The position numbers and the translations under genes are program-made. DNA of 64,000 nt from JAFMJV01 sp963800275 (GTDB taxonomy: Bacteria; Chloroflexota; Limnocylindria; Limnocylindrales; CSP1-4): assembly GCA_963800275.1 (NCBI GenBank), contig CAWDAI010000007.1, positions 186,001 through 250,000 on the forward strand, given 5' to 3'. Positions within the stretch are counted from its first letter, which is position 1. The number at the start of each line of letters is the position of its first letter. Positions 35,297-43,733 of this stretch are shown here, one piece after another. Below the pieces are notes generated by a model. It saw only the letters and a program-made list of their open reading frames with translations. It had not been told where the DNA came from and ran no database searches.

Positions 35297-35698
35297 CGTC
35301 GCTGCCCGGCGCCGCAGCAGGTCCGCCTAGCACCCTGCAACACCGGTGTAACAGGCATTGCGCCGCGCGTGCTGCGTGCGCAACGGAGTCTCGGCCACAG
35401 TGAAACGTAGCCGGGTCCGGCTCGGAGCGGCCCCGCCCACTCGCACGGGTTCGCCAGCCAGAGCGACGGTTTCGAGACGAAAGGGACTTCACGCTCGTGC
35501 GCATGACCAAGCTGGCCGCCCTTGCTGCGGCCGCCACCAACTCCCTCACAGCGGTGGCCTGCGATGGCGACCGATCCGCTGAGGCGCGCGGCACCTGACC
35601 GACGATCACGCCGGCAGGTCCCGGATCGCGATGGCCCGGGAGCTGCCGTACCGTTACCCTTACCTCGGGCGAGCGGGGCATCAAAGGAGAGAACCACG

Positions 35699-36073
35699 AT
35701 GATCGATATCACACGAGGTACCGCTCCGCTCGAGAGCACCGGCGAGCTGGTCGATGCCGGTGCCGAGCGGACCCGCGAGCTCATCGGGATGCTCGCCGGG
35801 CGCGCACAGGAGGTCGCCGACTCGGCAGACTTCGACGCGCGGGCGGCCCGAGCCACCCTGCAGCGCCTGATCGGCCAGTTCGCCGGTGACGACATCCGCT
35901 GCGCCAGCCGCATGCAGGCGGCGGAGGATCGGATGCGTCTGCGCTCGGCCCTCATCGCGGGCGTGGTCGTCTTCGTCATCACCACCCTCGCCTTCGTGAT
36001 CGCCCGCGAGATCGCGAACCGGCGGGCAGCGCGTCGGCGGCCGGCGGAGCAAGAAGTGGAGGCCGGCAGCTGA
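35699..36073 (+). CDS. Hypothetical protein with one C-terminal membrane helix
   Basis: This 124-residue protein has an amphipathic helical N-terminal region (TRELIGMLAGRAQEVADS ... ATLQRLIGQF) and one membrane helix near residues 84-103 (ALIAGVVVFVITTLAFVIA), followed by a basic then acidic tail. ATG 35699 has AAAGGAGA nine bases upstream. No known family is recognised; it may be tail-anchored. Its stop is seven bases from the convergent J-domain gene stop. Confidence 0.6.
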   Translation: MIDITRGTAPLESTGELVDAGAERTRELIGMLAGRAQEVADSADFDARAARATLQRLIGQFAGDDIRCASRMQAAEDRMRLRSALIAGVVVFVITTLAFVIAREIANRRAARRRPAEQEVEAGS

Positions 36074-36079
36074 GCCTGC

Positions 36080-37180
36080 TCAGCGCGTCCCAGGCATGAC
36101 CGCGTCGCGCCACGGACGCACGTAGTCGCGGCCTCGCTCGTCGAGCAGGCCGGTGGCGGAGACGTAGGCGGTGAGCCGCACGCCGTAGTAGAACGCCGGC
36201 AGCAACGAGGCGTGCAGCCCGGGCGGCGGGAGCAGGCGAGAGGCATCGACCGCGGCCAGGTAGCCGCTGGTGAGATACACGCCTGGGACGTCGGGTGGCG
36301 AGGGCAGCCACACACCGGGTCCGATCGACTCCGAGCGTCGGCCCCGGCCGTCCTTGCCCAGGTGCAGCCGCCAGGACTGTGCCAGTCGCTCGGCCGCATC
36401 GATCGACAGCTCGCCCGCGGCCAGGAAGAAGGCCATGACCTCGTCCTGGCGCGGACCGTAGCGGCGCTGCCCGATCGACGAGATCCAGGGCGCCGTACAG
36501 CGCAGGGCGAGCGTGTCGGCCACGCGGACGCCACGCACGGCCAGCCCCGACAGCTCCTCCCGGAAGAAGCTCTCGAGCAGGATCCACTGGGCGTAGAGGT
36601 TGGCGACCGGCAGGCCGGTGGGGAGCAGGCGGCCCAGGCCCGGCACGTCCGGCGCGGGCTCGTCGTAGCCGCGCTCCCAGACGCGCTCGACCTCGTCGCG
36701 CAACGCCTGCGACCGGCTCCAGAGGTCGGGATCGAGGTAGGTCCGATAGCCTTCCAGGTCGGGCGGCGGGGCATCTCCAAGGCTGTAGTTGACGCGGGCC
36801 CGCTCGTCGGGCGAGAGCGAACCGATGCTGGCGAGGAAAGCGTGGATCTCGGCGGTGCGCGGCCCCAGGTCCCGCGGGTCGAACACCCGCCGGGTTCGTG
36901 AGTGCCGCCGCCGGCGAGGTCCTCCCGGCGACCTCGCTTCCGGCCCAGCCTGCGGCGAGGCGGTGGCACGAGCGTGTCCCAGCCGGGCGCGGCGATCGGG
37001 GTCCAGCAGCCAGTCACGCGCGACGTTGAGGCGCTTGGAGATCTCCAGGCCAGCCGCGCCGGCCACGTCCGGGTGCGCCTCGCGGATCCGCGCCCGATAG
37101 GCCAGCTGGATGACGACTTCGTCAGCGTCGGGCTCGACACCAAGGGCCTGAAAGGGATCGAACGGTGGTAGTTCGGCCAT
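36080..37180 (-). CDS. J-domain (DnaJ-like) protein with unknown C-terminal region
   Basis: This 366-residue protein starts with a J domain (FDPFQALGVEPDADEVVIQLAYR with the HPD triad at about residues 35-37), which should stimulate an Hsp70 ATPase. A basic linker (RRRRHSRTRR) follows, then about 260 residues with no recognised domain, rich in Leu and aromatic residues. No Gly/Phe or zinc-finger regions of classical DnaJ are present, so it is a type III J protein. A TAGGCT element ends nine bases before ATG 37180. Confidence 0.72.
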   Translation of the reverse strand: MAELPPFDPFQALGVEPDADEVVIQLAYRARIREAHPDVAGAAGLEISKRLNVARDWLLDPDRRARLGHARATASPQAGPEARSPGGPRRRRHSRTRRVFDPRDLGPRTAEIHAFLASIGSLSPDERARVNYSLGDAPPPDLEGYRTYLDPDLWSRSQALRDEVERVWERGYDEPAPDVPGLGRLLPTGLPVANLYAQWILLESFFREELSGLAVRGVRVADTLALRCTAPWISSIGQRRYGPRQDEVMAFFLAAGELSIDAAERLAQSWRLHLGKDGRGRRSESIGPGVWLPSPPDVPGVYLTSGYLAAVDASRLLPPPGLHASLLPAFYYGVRLTAYVSATGLLDERGRDYVRPWRDAVMPGTR

Positions 37181-37189
37181 CGTCAGGGC

Positions 37190-37195
37190 AGCCTA
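37190..37195 (-). promoter_or_regulatory. Possible leaderless -10 element (TAGGCT) for the J-domain gene
   Basis: TAGGCT on the minus strand ends nine bases before ATG 37180; no ribosome-binding site is seen. Confidence 0.4.
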
Positions 37196-37246
37196 CCCCG
37201 CCCTGACCGGAGGCGCCCTCGAGCGCAGGGCTCCGCTGGCCTCCGC

Positions 37247-37432
37247 TCAGGGGTCCAGCTGCCGCCACTCCACCCGGCAATAGCGCCAGTCCTCGCCCGG
37301 TTCGAGCGAGCGCATGATCGCGTGTCCGGTCTCGTCGAAGCGTGCCAACGCGTGCTTGCCTTCAGAGGCCATGCAGCACGTGCGGCCGTGCAGACGGGCC
37401 CACAGGCTGGGCAGCCGGTCGGCCGTTCTCAT
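37247..37432 (-). CDS. Small UBP-type zinc-finger-like protein (degenerate)
   Basis: This 61-residue protein matches the second half of the UBP/BUZ zinc finger: TCCMASEGKHALARF, ETGHAIMRSLEPGEDWRYC. The usual upstream Cys pairs and part of the CG-x3-CC loop are missing, so only some ligands (CC, two His, last Cys) remain. The start is fixed by an ATGA overlap with the mobA stop (37429-37432). It is the last gene of the formate dehydrogenase operon. It may be a true miniature or a decayed copy. Confidence 0.55.
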   Translation of the reverse strand: MRTADRLPSLWARLHGRTCCMASEGKHALARFDETGHAIMRSLEPGEDWRYCRVEWRQLDP

Positions 37433-38013
37433 CGACGGAGTCGCTCTTCGCAGGTGGCCAGGTCGGCCGGCGTGTTGACATTGAGGAAGCTGTCCGCAGC
37501 GTCGCTCATGTCCACGCCCTCGACACCCACTTCGTCTAACCACTCGCGGACGGCACGTCCGCCTGTCTCATGGAAGCGGAGCAGATCCTCTGCCCGCGGT
37601 CGTGCGAGGAGCAGCACGAGATGCTGTCGCTGGGAGCCGGTTCGCGGGACGGCCACGCCGGTCGCCTGGGCCGTCGGACCCAGGCGCTGCACCAGCGCGG
37701 GATGGGGGAACGGGGCATCGCCGGGGTAGACCAGGATCCACTCGGCGCTGATCTCGCGCAGGGCCGCGGCCAGGCCACCGAGCGGCCCCTCGCCGGGGCT
37801 GGCGTCGGTCACCACCCGGTAGCCAAGCGCGGCGTAAGGGGCCGGATCGCGGCCGCAGGCGAGCACGAGCTCGCCGACCTGCGGGGCCAGGCCATCCAGG
37901 GCGTAGCTGATGAGCGGCCGGCCCCTCACCACCAGCAGGGTCTTGTCGGCGACGCCCAGGCGCGAGCCCGCCCCGCCACAGAGCACGACCGCGGTGAGGT
38001 CACCTGGCCGCAT
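37429..38013 (-). CDS. mobA: Molybdenum cofactor guanylyltransferase MobA-like
   Basis: This 194-residue nucleotidyltransferase has the GT-A loop AVVLCGGAGSRLGVADKTLL (residues 8-27), GEGPLGGLAAAL and the metal-binding YPGDAPF region. It should transfer GMP to molybdopterin to give the bis-MGD needed by the formate dehydrogenase in the same operon. It starts six bases after fdhD and overlaps the zinc-finger gene by four. The ACGRD region replaces the common substrate loop, a normal variation. Confidence 0.88.
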   Translation of the reverse strand: MRPGDLTAVVLCGGAGSRLGVADKTLLVVRGRPLISYALDGLAPQVGELVLACGRDPAPYAALGYRVVTDASPGEGPLGGLAAALREISAEWILVYPGDAPFPHPALVQRLGPTAQATGVAVPRTGSQRQHLVLLLARPRAEDLLRFHETGGRAVREWLDEVGVEGVDMSDAADSFLNVNTPADLATCEERLRR

Positions 38014-38019
38014 CGTCGC

Positions 38020-38853
38020 TCAGGCGTCCCCGACCACGCGGTGGGGGAGGGTGTAGATGTTGAAGCGTCCCTCGCGCAGGAACCCGACCAGGGTGAGCCG
38101 CTGCTCGAGGGCCAGCTCGACCGCCAGGCTCGACGGCGGGCCGATGGCGGCCACCAAGGGACAGCCCGCCATGGCCGCCTTCTGGATCAGCTCGAAGCTG
38201 GCGCGGCCGCTGAACAGGAGCCCGCGCTTGGCCAGGGGCAGCTCGCCCGTCTGCAGGTAGGCGCCGATGAGCTTGTCCAGCGCGTTGTGGCGGCCCACGT
38301 CCTCCGCCACCCGTTCGATCGCGCCGTCGGCTGTGAAGGCAGCCGAGGCGTGCACTCCGCCCGTGAGCGCGAAGGCCGACTGCCGGTCACGCAGTGTCGC
38401 CGGCAGACCGGCCAGGGTCGTCGGACTCAGCGTGAAGGAATCGGTGGCGTAACGGGTAGGAACCTGGACGCGCACGGCCTCGACCGAGGCCTTGCCGCAG
38501 ACCCCACAGCTCGAGGTGGCGTAGGTGTTGCGCGTGAGCGAGGCTGGGTCGAAGGCCACGCCCGGGTCGAGCGTCACGGTCACGATGCCATCAGCCGCAT
38601 GGACCGTCTCCACCTGGGCAGCTGATCCGATCAGGCCCTCGCCGTGCAGGAAGCCCAGGGCCAGGTCCACGTCGTCCCCGGGCGTACGCATGGTCACCGC
38701 GAGGTCCAGCTCGGCGCGGGCCTCGGCCGGACCGTAGACCAGCCGCAGCTGCAACGGCCCCTCCACGGCTACGAGGTCATCGCGCCGGGCTCGGGCGCCG
38801 CCAGACACGACATCCACGCCGACCCGGGTGACCCCGCCAGTCCCGTCGGTCAT
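38020..38853 (-). CDS. fdhD: Formate dehydrogenase sulfurtransferase FdhD
   Basis: This 277-residue accessory protein moves sulfur from a cysteine desulfurase to the molybdenum cofactor before it enters the formate dehydrogenase. The essential Cys motif is SSCGVCGK (about residues 113-120); EDVGRHNALDKLIG and LFSGRASFELIQKA are the other family signatures. It starts 18 bases after the catalytic subunit stop. Its presence confirms that the large subunit is a formate dehydrogenase and not another NuoG-like protein. Confidence 0.93.
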   Translation of the reverse strand: MTDGTGGVTRVGVDVVSGGARARRDDLVAVEGPLQLRLVYGPAEARAELDLAVTMRTPGDDVDLALGFLHGEGLIGSAAQVETVHAADGIVTVTLDPGVAFDPASLTRNTYATSSCGVCGKASVEAVRVQVPTRYATDSFTLSPTTLAGLPATLRDRQSAFALTGGVHASAAFTADGAIERVAEDVGRHNALDKLIGAYLQTGELPLAKRGLLFSGRASFELIQKAAMAGCPLVAAIGPPSSLAVELALEQRLTLVGFLREGRFNIYTLPHRVVGDA

Positions 38854-38871
38854 GGGCGAGCGGGCGGCACG

Positions 38872-41706
38872 CTAGTGGTCGGCCGGCACCAGGGCGGCCT
38901 GTGCGGCGCTGCGGCTGGCGAAGCCCTCCTGCCAGGCCGAGCGGTGGCTGGCTGGCCGCACCTCCACGGCGGTGACCTTGTACTCAGGGCAGTTGGTGGC
39001 CCAGTCGGAGAGCTCGGTGGTGACCACGTTCGTGCCCGTGTCCGGGTGATGGAAGGTGGTGTAGACCACGCCCGGCGCTACTCGCTCGGTGATCTCTGCC
39101 GGCAGCGTGATCTCGCCCATGCGGCTGGCCACCGCGACCAGGTCACCATCGCGGATCCCGCGCAGCTCGGCATCGGCCGGATGGATCTCCAGCACGTCCT
39201 GCTCCAGCCAGCGGATGTTCTCCGTCCGCCGGGTCTGAGCGCCGACGTTGTACTGGCTCAGGATGCGCCCGGTCGTCAGCAGCAAGGGGAACCTTCGGTT
39301 GGCTCGTTCCTCGGTCGGCTGGTAGTCGGTCAGGATGAACATGCCCTTGCCCCGCACGAACTCATCGACGTGCATGATGGGTGTGCCCTCTGGCGCAGCC
39401 TCGTTACAGGGCCACTGCACGCTGCCGTGCTCGTCGAGGAAGTCGAACGAGACGCCCGCGAAGGTCGGCGTGAGCTCCGCGATCTCATCCATGATCTCCG
39501 CCGCCGACCCGTAGTGCATGGGGTAGCCCAGGGCGACCGCCAGGGCTTGCGTGACCTCCCACTCGGCCATGCCCGTGAGCGGCTTGGTCACCGGTCGCAC
39601 GCGGTTGATGCGCCGCTCGGCGTTGATGAAGGTGCCGTCCTTCTCCAGGAAGCTGGTTCCGGGCAGGAAGACGTGCGCGAACTTGGCCGTCTCGTTGAGG
39701 AAGAGGTCCTGCACCACGACGCAGTCCATGTTGGCCAGGGCCGCCTCCACGTGCTGCGTGTTGGGATCGGACTGGGCGATGTCCTCGCCCTGGATGTAGA
39801 TGCCCTTGAACTCGCCGGCCACGGCCTTGTCCAGCATGTTGGGGATGCGCAGGCCCGGCTGGTCGTACAGCTCCACGCCCCAGTGCGCGTCGAAGGTCGC
39901 GCGCACCGCGTCGTCGGTGACCGGTCGGTAGCCCGGCAGCTCGTGGGGGAAGGAGCCCATGTCGCACGAGCCTTGCACGTTGTTCTGGCCGCGCAATGGG
40001 TTCACGCCCACCCCGAATCGACCGATGTTGCCAGTGGCCATGGCGAGGTTGGCCATGGCCATGACCATGGTCGAGCCCTGGCTGTGCTCGGTCACGCCGA
40101 GGCCATAGTAGATGGCGGCATTGCCGCCGCTGGCATAGAGCCGGGCGGCAGCGCGGATATCCTGCGCCGGCACACCGATCTCATCGGCCACGACCTCCGG
40201 TGCGTGCTCCGGGCGTGCGGCGAACCGGACCCACTCGCGGAACGAGCCCATGTCGCAGCGGGCTTCCACGAAGTCGTCGTCCAGCAGCCCCTCGGTCACG
40301 ATGACGTGGGCGAAGGCATTCATGAGCACCACGTTCGTGCCCGGCCGCAGGGGCAGGTGCACGTCAGCTTCGGTGTGTGGCGAGCGCACCAGGTCGGTGC
40401 TGCGCGGGTCCACCACGATCAGCTTGGCGCCCTCGCGCAGACGCCGCTTCATGTGGGAGGCGAAGACGGGATGGGCATCGGTGGGGTTGGCCCCGATGAC
40501 CATGATCACGTCGGCCCCGGCGACCGAGTCGAAGTGCTGTGTGCCCGCCGACGTACCGTACGTCTGCTTGAGGCCGTAGCCGGTGGGCGAGTGGCAGACG
40601 CGGGCGCAGGTATCGACGTTGTTGTTGCCGAAGGCCGCGCGGATGAGCTTCATCACCAGCCACACCTCCTCGTTGGTGCAGCGAGAGGAGGTGATGCCTC
40701 CGACCGCGAGGCGGCCGTGCTCGGCCTGGACCGCCTTGAGGCGCCCGGCGGCGAAGGAGATGGCCTCATCCCAAGAGACCTCGCGCCACGGCTGGTCGGT
40801 CGCATCCCGGACCAGGGGCGTGGTGACCCGGTCCTTGTGGTTGGCGTAGCCCCAGGCGAAGCGGCCCTTCACGCACGCGTGTCCGTGGTTGGCCTTGCCT
40901 TCCTTGTAGGGCACCATGCGCACGACCTGGTCGCCCTTGAGCTCCGCCTTGAGCGAGCAGCCCACGCCGCAGTAGGCACACGTGGTGAGCACCGTGCGAT
41001 CGGGCACCCCGTGCTGCACCACCGACTTCTCCATCAGCGTGGCCGTGGGGCAGGCCTGCACGCAGGCACCGCAGGAGACGCAGTCGGACGACATGAAATC
41101 TACCGCGCCGGTGGCGATCTTGGCGTCGAACCCACGTCCCAGCACGGTCAGGGCGAAGGTGCCCTGGACCTCGTTGCAGGCCCGCACGCAGCGCGAGCAG
41201 ACGATGCACTTGGAAGGATCGAAGTCGAAGTACGGGTTGGAGGCATCGACCGCCGCGTCGAGGTGCGTGGCCGGCTCCTGGTAGCGCACATCCCGCAGGC
41301 CCACCGCCCCGGCCATGTCCTGCAGCTCGCAGTCGCCGTTGGCCGAGCAGGTCAGGCAGTCAAGCGGGTGGTCCGAGATGTAGAGCTCCATCACGCCGCG
41401 TCGCAGCTTGGCCAGCGTGGGCGTCTGGGTGCGCACCTTGAGGCCTTCGCGCACGGGCTCGGTGCAAGAGGCCTTGAAGCCGGGGCGGCCCTCGACCTCG
41501 ACGAGGCAGAGCCGGCACGAACCGTAGGCCTTGAGGCTGTCGGTGGCGCACAGGCGCGGGATGCTCACGCCCGCCTGTACCGCCGCCCGCATGATGGACG
41601 TCCCGGCGGGAACCTCCACCTGGACCCCGTCGATCTCCAGGGCGACCGGTGCGGCGCCGTTCGTCGTCGGGGCAGGCGTGCCGTGGTCCAACTCGATCAT
41701 TCGCAT
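38872..41706 (-). CDS. fdsA: NAD-dependent formate dehydrogenase catalytic (alpha) subunit, Cys-type
   Basis: This 944-residue molybdoenzyme oxidises formate to CO2. An N-terminal [2Fe-2S] ferredoxin domain (Cys 53, 64, 67, 81) is followed by a NuoG-like His/Cys cluster region (about 113-126), two [4Fe-4S] clusters (Cys 167, 170, 173, 177 and 209, 212, 215, 219), the Mo-domain cluster (Cys 243, 246, 250, 278) and the bis-MGD domains. The catalytic residue is Cys 371 in ARVCHSPT, replacing selenocysteine. ATG 41706 starts two bases after the fdsB stop. No Tat signal is present, so the complex is cytoplasmic. Confidence 0.93.
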   Translation of the reverse strand: MRMIELDHGTPAPTTNGAAPVALEIDGVQVEVPAGTSIMRAAVQAGVSIPRLCATDSLKAYGSCRLCLVEVEGRPGFKASCTEPVREGLKVRTQTPTLAKLRRGVMELYISDHPLDCLTCSANGDCELQDMAGAVGLRDVRYQEPATHLDAAVDASNPYFDFDPSKCIVCSRCVRACNEVQGTFALTVLGRGFDAKIATGAVDFMSSDCVSCGACVQACPTATLMEKSVVQHGVPDRTVLTTCAYCGVGCSLKAELKGDQVVRMVPYKEGKANHGHACVKGRFAWGYANHKDRVTTPLVRDATDQPWREVSWDEAISFAAGRLKAVQAEHGRLAVGGITSSRCTNEEVWLVMKLIRAAFGNNNVDTCARVCHSPTGYGLKQTYGTSAGTQHFDSVAGADVIMVIGANPTDAHPVFASHMKRRLREGAKLIVVDPRSTDLVRSPHTEADVHLPLRPGTNVVLMNAFAHVIVTEGLLDDDFVEARCDMGSFREWVRFAARPEHAPEVVADEIGVPAQDIRAAARLYASGGNAAIYYGLGVTEHSQGSTMVMAMANLAMATGNIGRFGVGVNPLRGQNNVQGSCDMGSFPHELPGYRPVTDDAVRATFDAHWGVELYDQPGLRIPNMLDKAVAGEFKGIYIQGEDIAQSDPNTQHVEAALANMDCVVVQDLFLNETAKFAHVFLPGTSFLEKDGTFINAERRINRVRPVTKPLTGMAEWEVTQALAVALGYPMHYGSAAEIMDEIAELTPTFAGVSFDFLDEHGSVQWPCNEAAPEGTPIMHVDEFVRGKGMFILTDYQPTEERANRRFPLLLTTGRILSQYNVGAQTRRTENIRWLEQDVLEIHPADAELRGIRDGDLVAVASRMGEITLPAEITERVAPGVVYTTFHHPDTGTNVVTTELSDWATNCPEYKVTAVEVRPASHRSAWQEGFASRSAAQAALVPADH

Positions 41707-41708
41707 GG

Positions 41709-43169
41709 CTAACGAACCTCCGCCCCCAACTGCCCGAAGTCCTCGGGGAAGTGTTCCATGGCACTGCGCACCGGCTTGGGCGTCATGCTGCCGAGGGCAC
41801 ACAGGCTGCTGTCTTCCAGCACGCTGCAGAGGTCGTCGAGCAGCACGAAGCGATCGGGGCCCGCACCTGTCTTGATCTGGTCCATCAGCTCCGCGCCGCG
41901 GCGCGAGCCGATGCGGCAGGGCGTGCACTTGCCGCACGACTCGTGGGCGCAGAACTCGAACGCGTAGCGGGCCTGCTCGGCCATGTCCACGGTGTCATCG
42001 AAGACGACCACGCCGCCGTGGCCGATCTCGGCCCCGATAGCGCGCAAGGCTTCGTAGGTCATGGGCACGTCGAAATGGGCCGGTGAGAGATAGGCACCAA
42101 GGGGGCCACCGACCTGCACCGCGCGCACTGGACGGCCGCTGCGGGTCCCGCCACCCCACTCGAGGACGAGCTCGCCGAGGGTCACGCCGAACTCCAGCTC
42201 GTAGAGACCGCCGCGCTTGACGTTGCCAGACAGCTGGAAGGGCATCGTGCCGGTCGAGGGAGCTACGCCCATGGCGGCATAGGCCGCACCCCCGTGGCGC
42301 AGGATCCAGGGCACGGCACAGAGGGTGACCACGTTGTTGACGACGGTCGGCTTGCCGTACAAGCCACGCACGGCCATGGGCGGCGGCTTGGCGCGGACCT
42401 CGCCCCGGCGGCCCTCCAGCGACTCGAGCAGGGAGGTGGCCTCGCCACAGATGTAGGCACCCGCGCCGATGAAGAGCTCGATGTCGAAGTCGGGACCAAG
42501 GATGCCCGCTTCGCGCGCGATCGGGAGCGCCTCGCCCATGACCTCCGCGGCGAGCGGGTACTCCGAGCGAAGGTAGATCACGCCACGTGTGGCGCCGATG
42601 GCGCGGCCGGCGAGCAGCATGCCCTCGATGAGCAGGAAGGGGTCGCCCTCCATCAGGAGCCGGTCGGCGAACGTACCCGAGTCGCCCTCGTCCGCATTGG
42701 CCACGACGTACTTCTGGTCGGTCTCCTCGTCGGCCGCAGCCTGCCACTTGCGGGCGGCCGGGAAACCGGCACCGCCGTACCCGCGCAGTCCGGCGGTCGC
42801 GACCTCCTCGAGGATCCTGGGCGGATCGGCTGTGAGGTCGGCGAACCCTCCGGCGATCCGGTAGCCAGGCAGGTCTGTGGGCGCATACCGGCCGCAGCCG
42901 CCGAAGACGACCCGCGTCTGGCGTCGCAGCAGGTCGTCGACCGGGCCCAGCTCGCGGCTGGTCAGGTCGGTCATGGCGGTCGGGTCGAGCGGGCCATACG
43001 CGGTGCGCCGGCCATCACGCTCCAGTTCGACCATGGGCTCTGCCCAGAGCAGGCCGCGCGACCCGATACGCGTGACCGAGGCACCGCCGGCCGCGAGCGT
43101 GGCGGCGATCTCAGCGGCACCGAGCGAATCGGCGATCGACTCGTGCGGGACGAAAGCGCGATCGTTCAT
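41709..43169 (-). CDS. fdsB: Formate dehydrogenase beta subunit (NuoF-like, FMN/NAD binding)
   Basis: This 486-residue subunit passes electrons from the alpha subunit to NAD+. It has the NuoF fold: glycine-rich NADH/FMN site GLRGYGGAGFPAARKW, VVANADEGDSGTFADR, EGRRGEVRAKPPPMA, and the [4Fe-4S] ligands in ESCGKCTPCRIG with the later Cys in LCALG. An N-terminal extension of about 120 residues resembles the thioredoxin-like piece found in fused NuoE/F proteins. It overlaps fdsG by four bases. Confidence 0.9.
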   Translation of the reverse strand: MNDRAFVPHESIADSLGAAEIAATLAAGGASVTRIGSRGLLWAEPMVELERDGRRTAYGPLDPTAMTDLTSRELGPVDDLLRRQTRVVFGGCGRYAPTDLPGYRIAGGFADLTADPPRILEEVATAGLRGYGGAGFPAARKWQAAADEETDQKYVVANADEGDSGTFADRLLMEGDPFLLIEGMLLAGRAIGATRGVIYLRSEYPLAAEVMGEALPIAREAGILGPDFDIELFIGAGAYICGEATSLLESLEGRRGEVRAKPPPMAVRGLYGKPTVVNNVVTLCAVPWILRHGGAAYAAMGVAPSTGTMPFQLSGNVKRGGLYELEFGVTLGELVLEWGGGTRSGRPVRAVQVGGPLGAYLSPAHFDVPMTYEALRAIGAEIGHGGVVVFDDTVDMAEQARYAFEFCAHESCGKCTPCRIGSRRGAELMDQIKTGAGPDRFVLLDDLCSVLEDSSLCALGSMTPKPVRSAMEHFPEDFGQLGAEVR

Positions 43170-43639
43170 GGCTCCACCCGGGCCACGATGCGTTCGACCG
43201 CGGTGTCGGCGTCCACCACCAGACGGCCGTCGACGGTGACCGCGGGTGCGCGGGCACAGAGACCGAGGCAGTAGACGGGCTCGAGGGCGACCCGGCGGTC
43301 CGGGCGGACTCGTCCGAGCTCAGCCCCCAGCCGCTGCTCAAGGGTCCGAGTCAGCGACCGTGAGCCGGCCGCCTGGCATGCTTCGGCCTGGCACACCGCC
43401 ACGGTGTGCTCGGCCGGGGGGAGCGTGCGGAAGTCGGCGTAGAACGCGACCAGGCCGCGGACCTCGGCGCGGCCCAGGTTGAAGACGTCCGCGACCACTT
43501 CGATGGCGGCCGGGTCGATCCAGCCGCGGTCAGCCTGGATGGCGCGCAGCGCAGTGACCGGTCCGCCGGTCGCACCCACCAGGGGGGCGATGGTGGCGCG
43601 GAGCAGGTCGCTGGTGTCGTTCGCGACGGCGTCGGCCAT
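43166..43639 (-). CDS. fdsG: Formate dehydrogenase gamma subunit (NuoE-like, [2Fe-2S])
   Basis: This 157-residue thioredoxin-fold subunit has a helical N-terminus and [2Fe-2S] ligands in VCQAEACQAAGS and YCLGLCARAP. It is the first gene of the formate dehydrogenase operon. A TATGCT hexamer ends six bases before ATG 43639 with no ribosome site, suggesting a leaderless operon transcript. Confidence 0.9.
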   Translation of the reverse strand: MADAVANDTSDLLRATIAPLVGATGGPVTALRAIQADRGWIDPAAIEVVADVFNLGRAEVRGLVAFYADFRTLPPAEHTVAVCQAEACQAAGSRSLTRTLEQRLGAELGRVRPDRRVALEPVYCLGLCARAPAVTVDGRLVVDADTAVERIVARVEP

Positions 43640-43645
43640 CGAACG

Positions 43646-43651
43646 AGCATA
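43646..43651 (-). promoter_or_regulatory. Probable leaderless -10 element (TATGCT) for the formate dehydrogenase operon
   Basis: TATGCT on the minus strand ends six bases before ATG 43639. It is the closest match to a standard -10 box among the leaderless candidates here. Confidence 0.6.
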
Positions 43652-43691
43652 TCAGGCACGCACCGGGGTTCCGCCCGGACGGTCGGGCCAG

Positions 43692-43697
43692 TAGCAT
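43692..43697 (+). promoter_or_regulatory. Possible -10 element (TAGCAT) for the collagen-like gene
   Basis: TAGCAT lies 36 bases before ATG 43734. This leaves room for a short leader with the Shine-Dalgarno GAGGAGG at about 43719-43725. Confidence 0.35.
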
Positions 43698-43733
43698 GGC
43701 CCAGGTCACTCGTACGTTGAGGAGGTGTCGGTG

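Noticed and set aside
34642..37143. 833-codon minus-strand frame covering three loci
   Set aside because: Only its last 117 codons look real; the rest runs antisense or out of frame through the small membrane proteins and the J-domain gene.
38644..41712. 1022-codon open frame on the plus strand
   Set aside because: It is antisense to the formate dehydrogenase alpha gene; high GC removes stops, and the translation has no family features.
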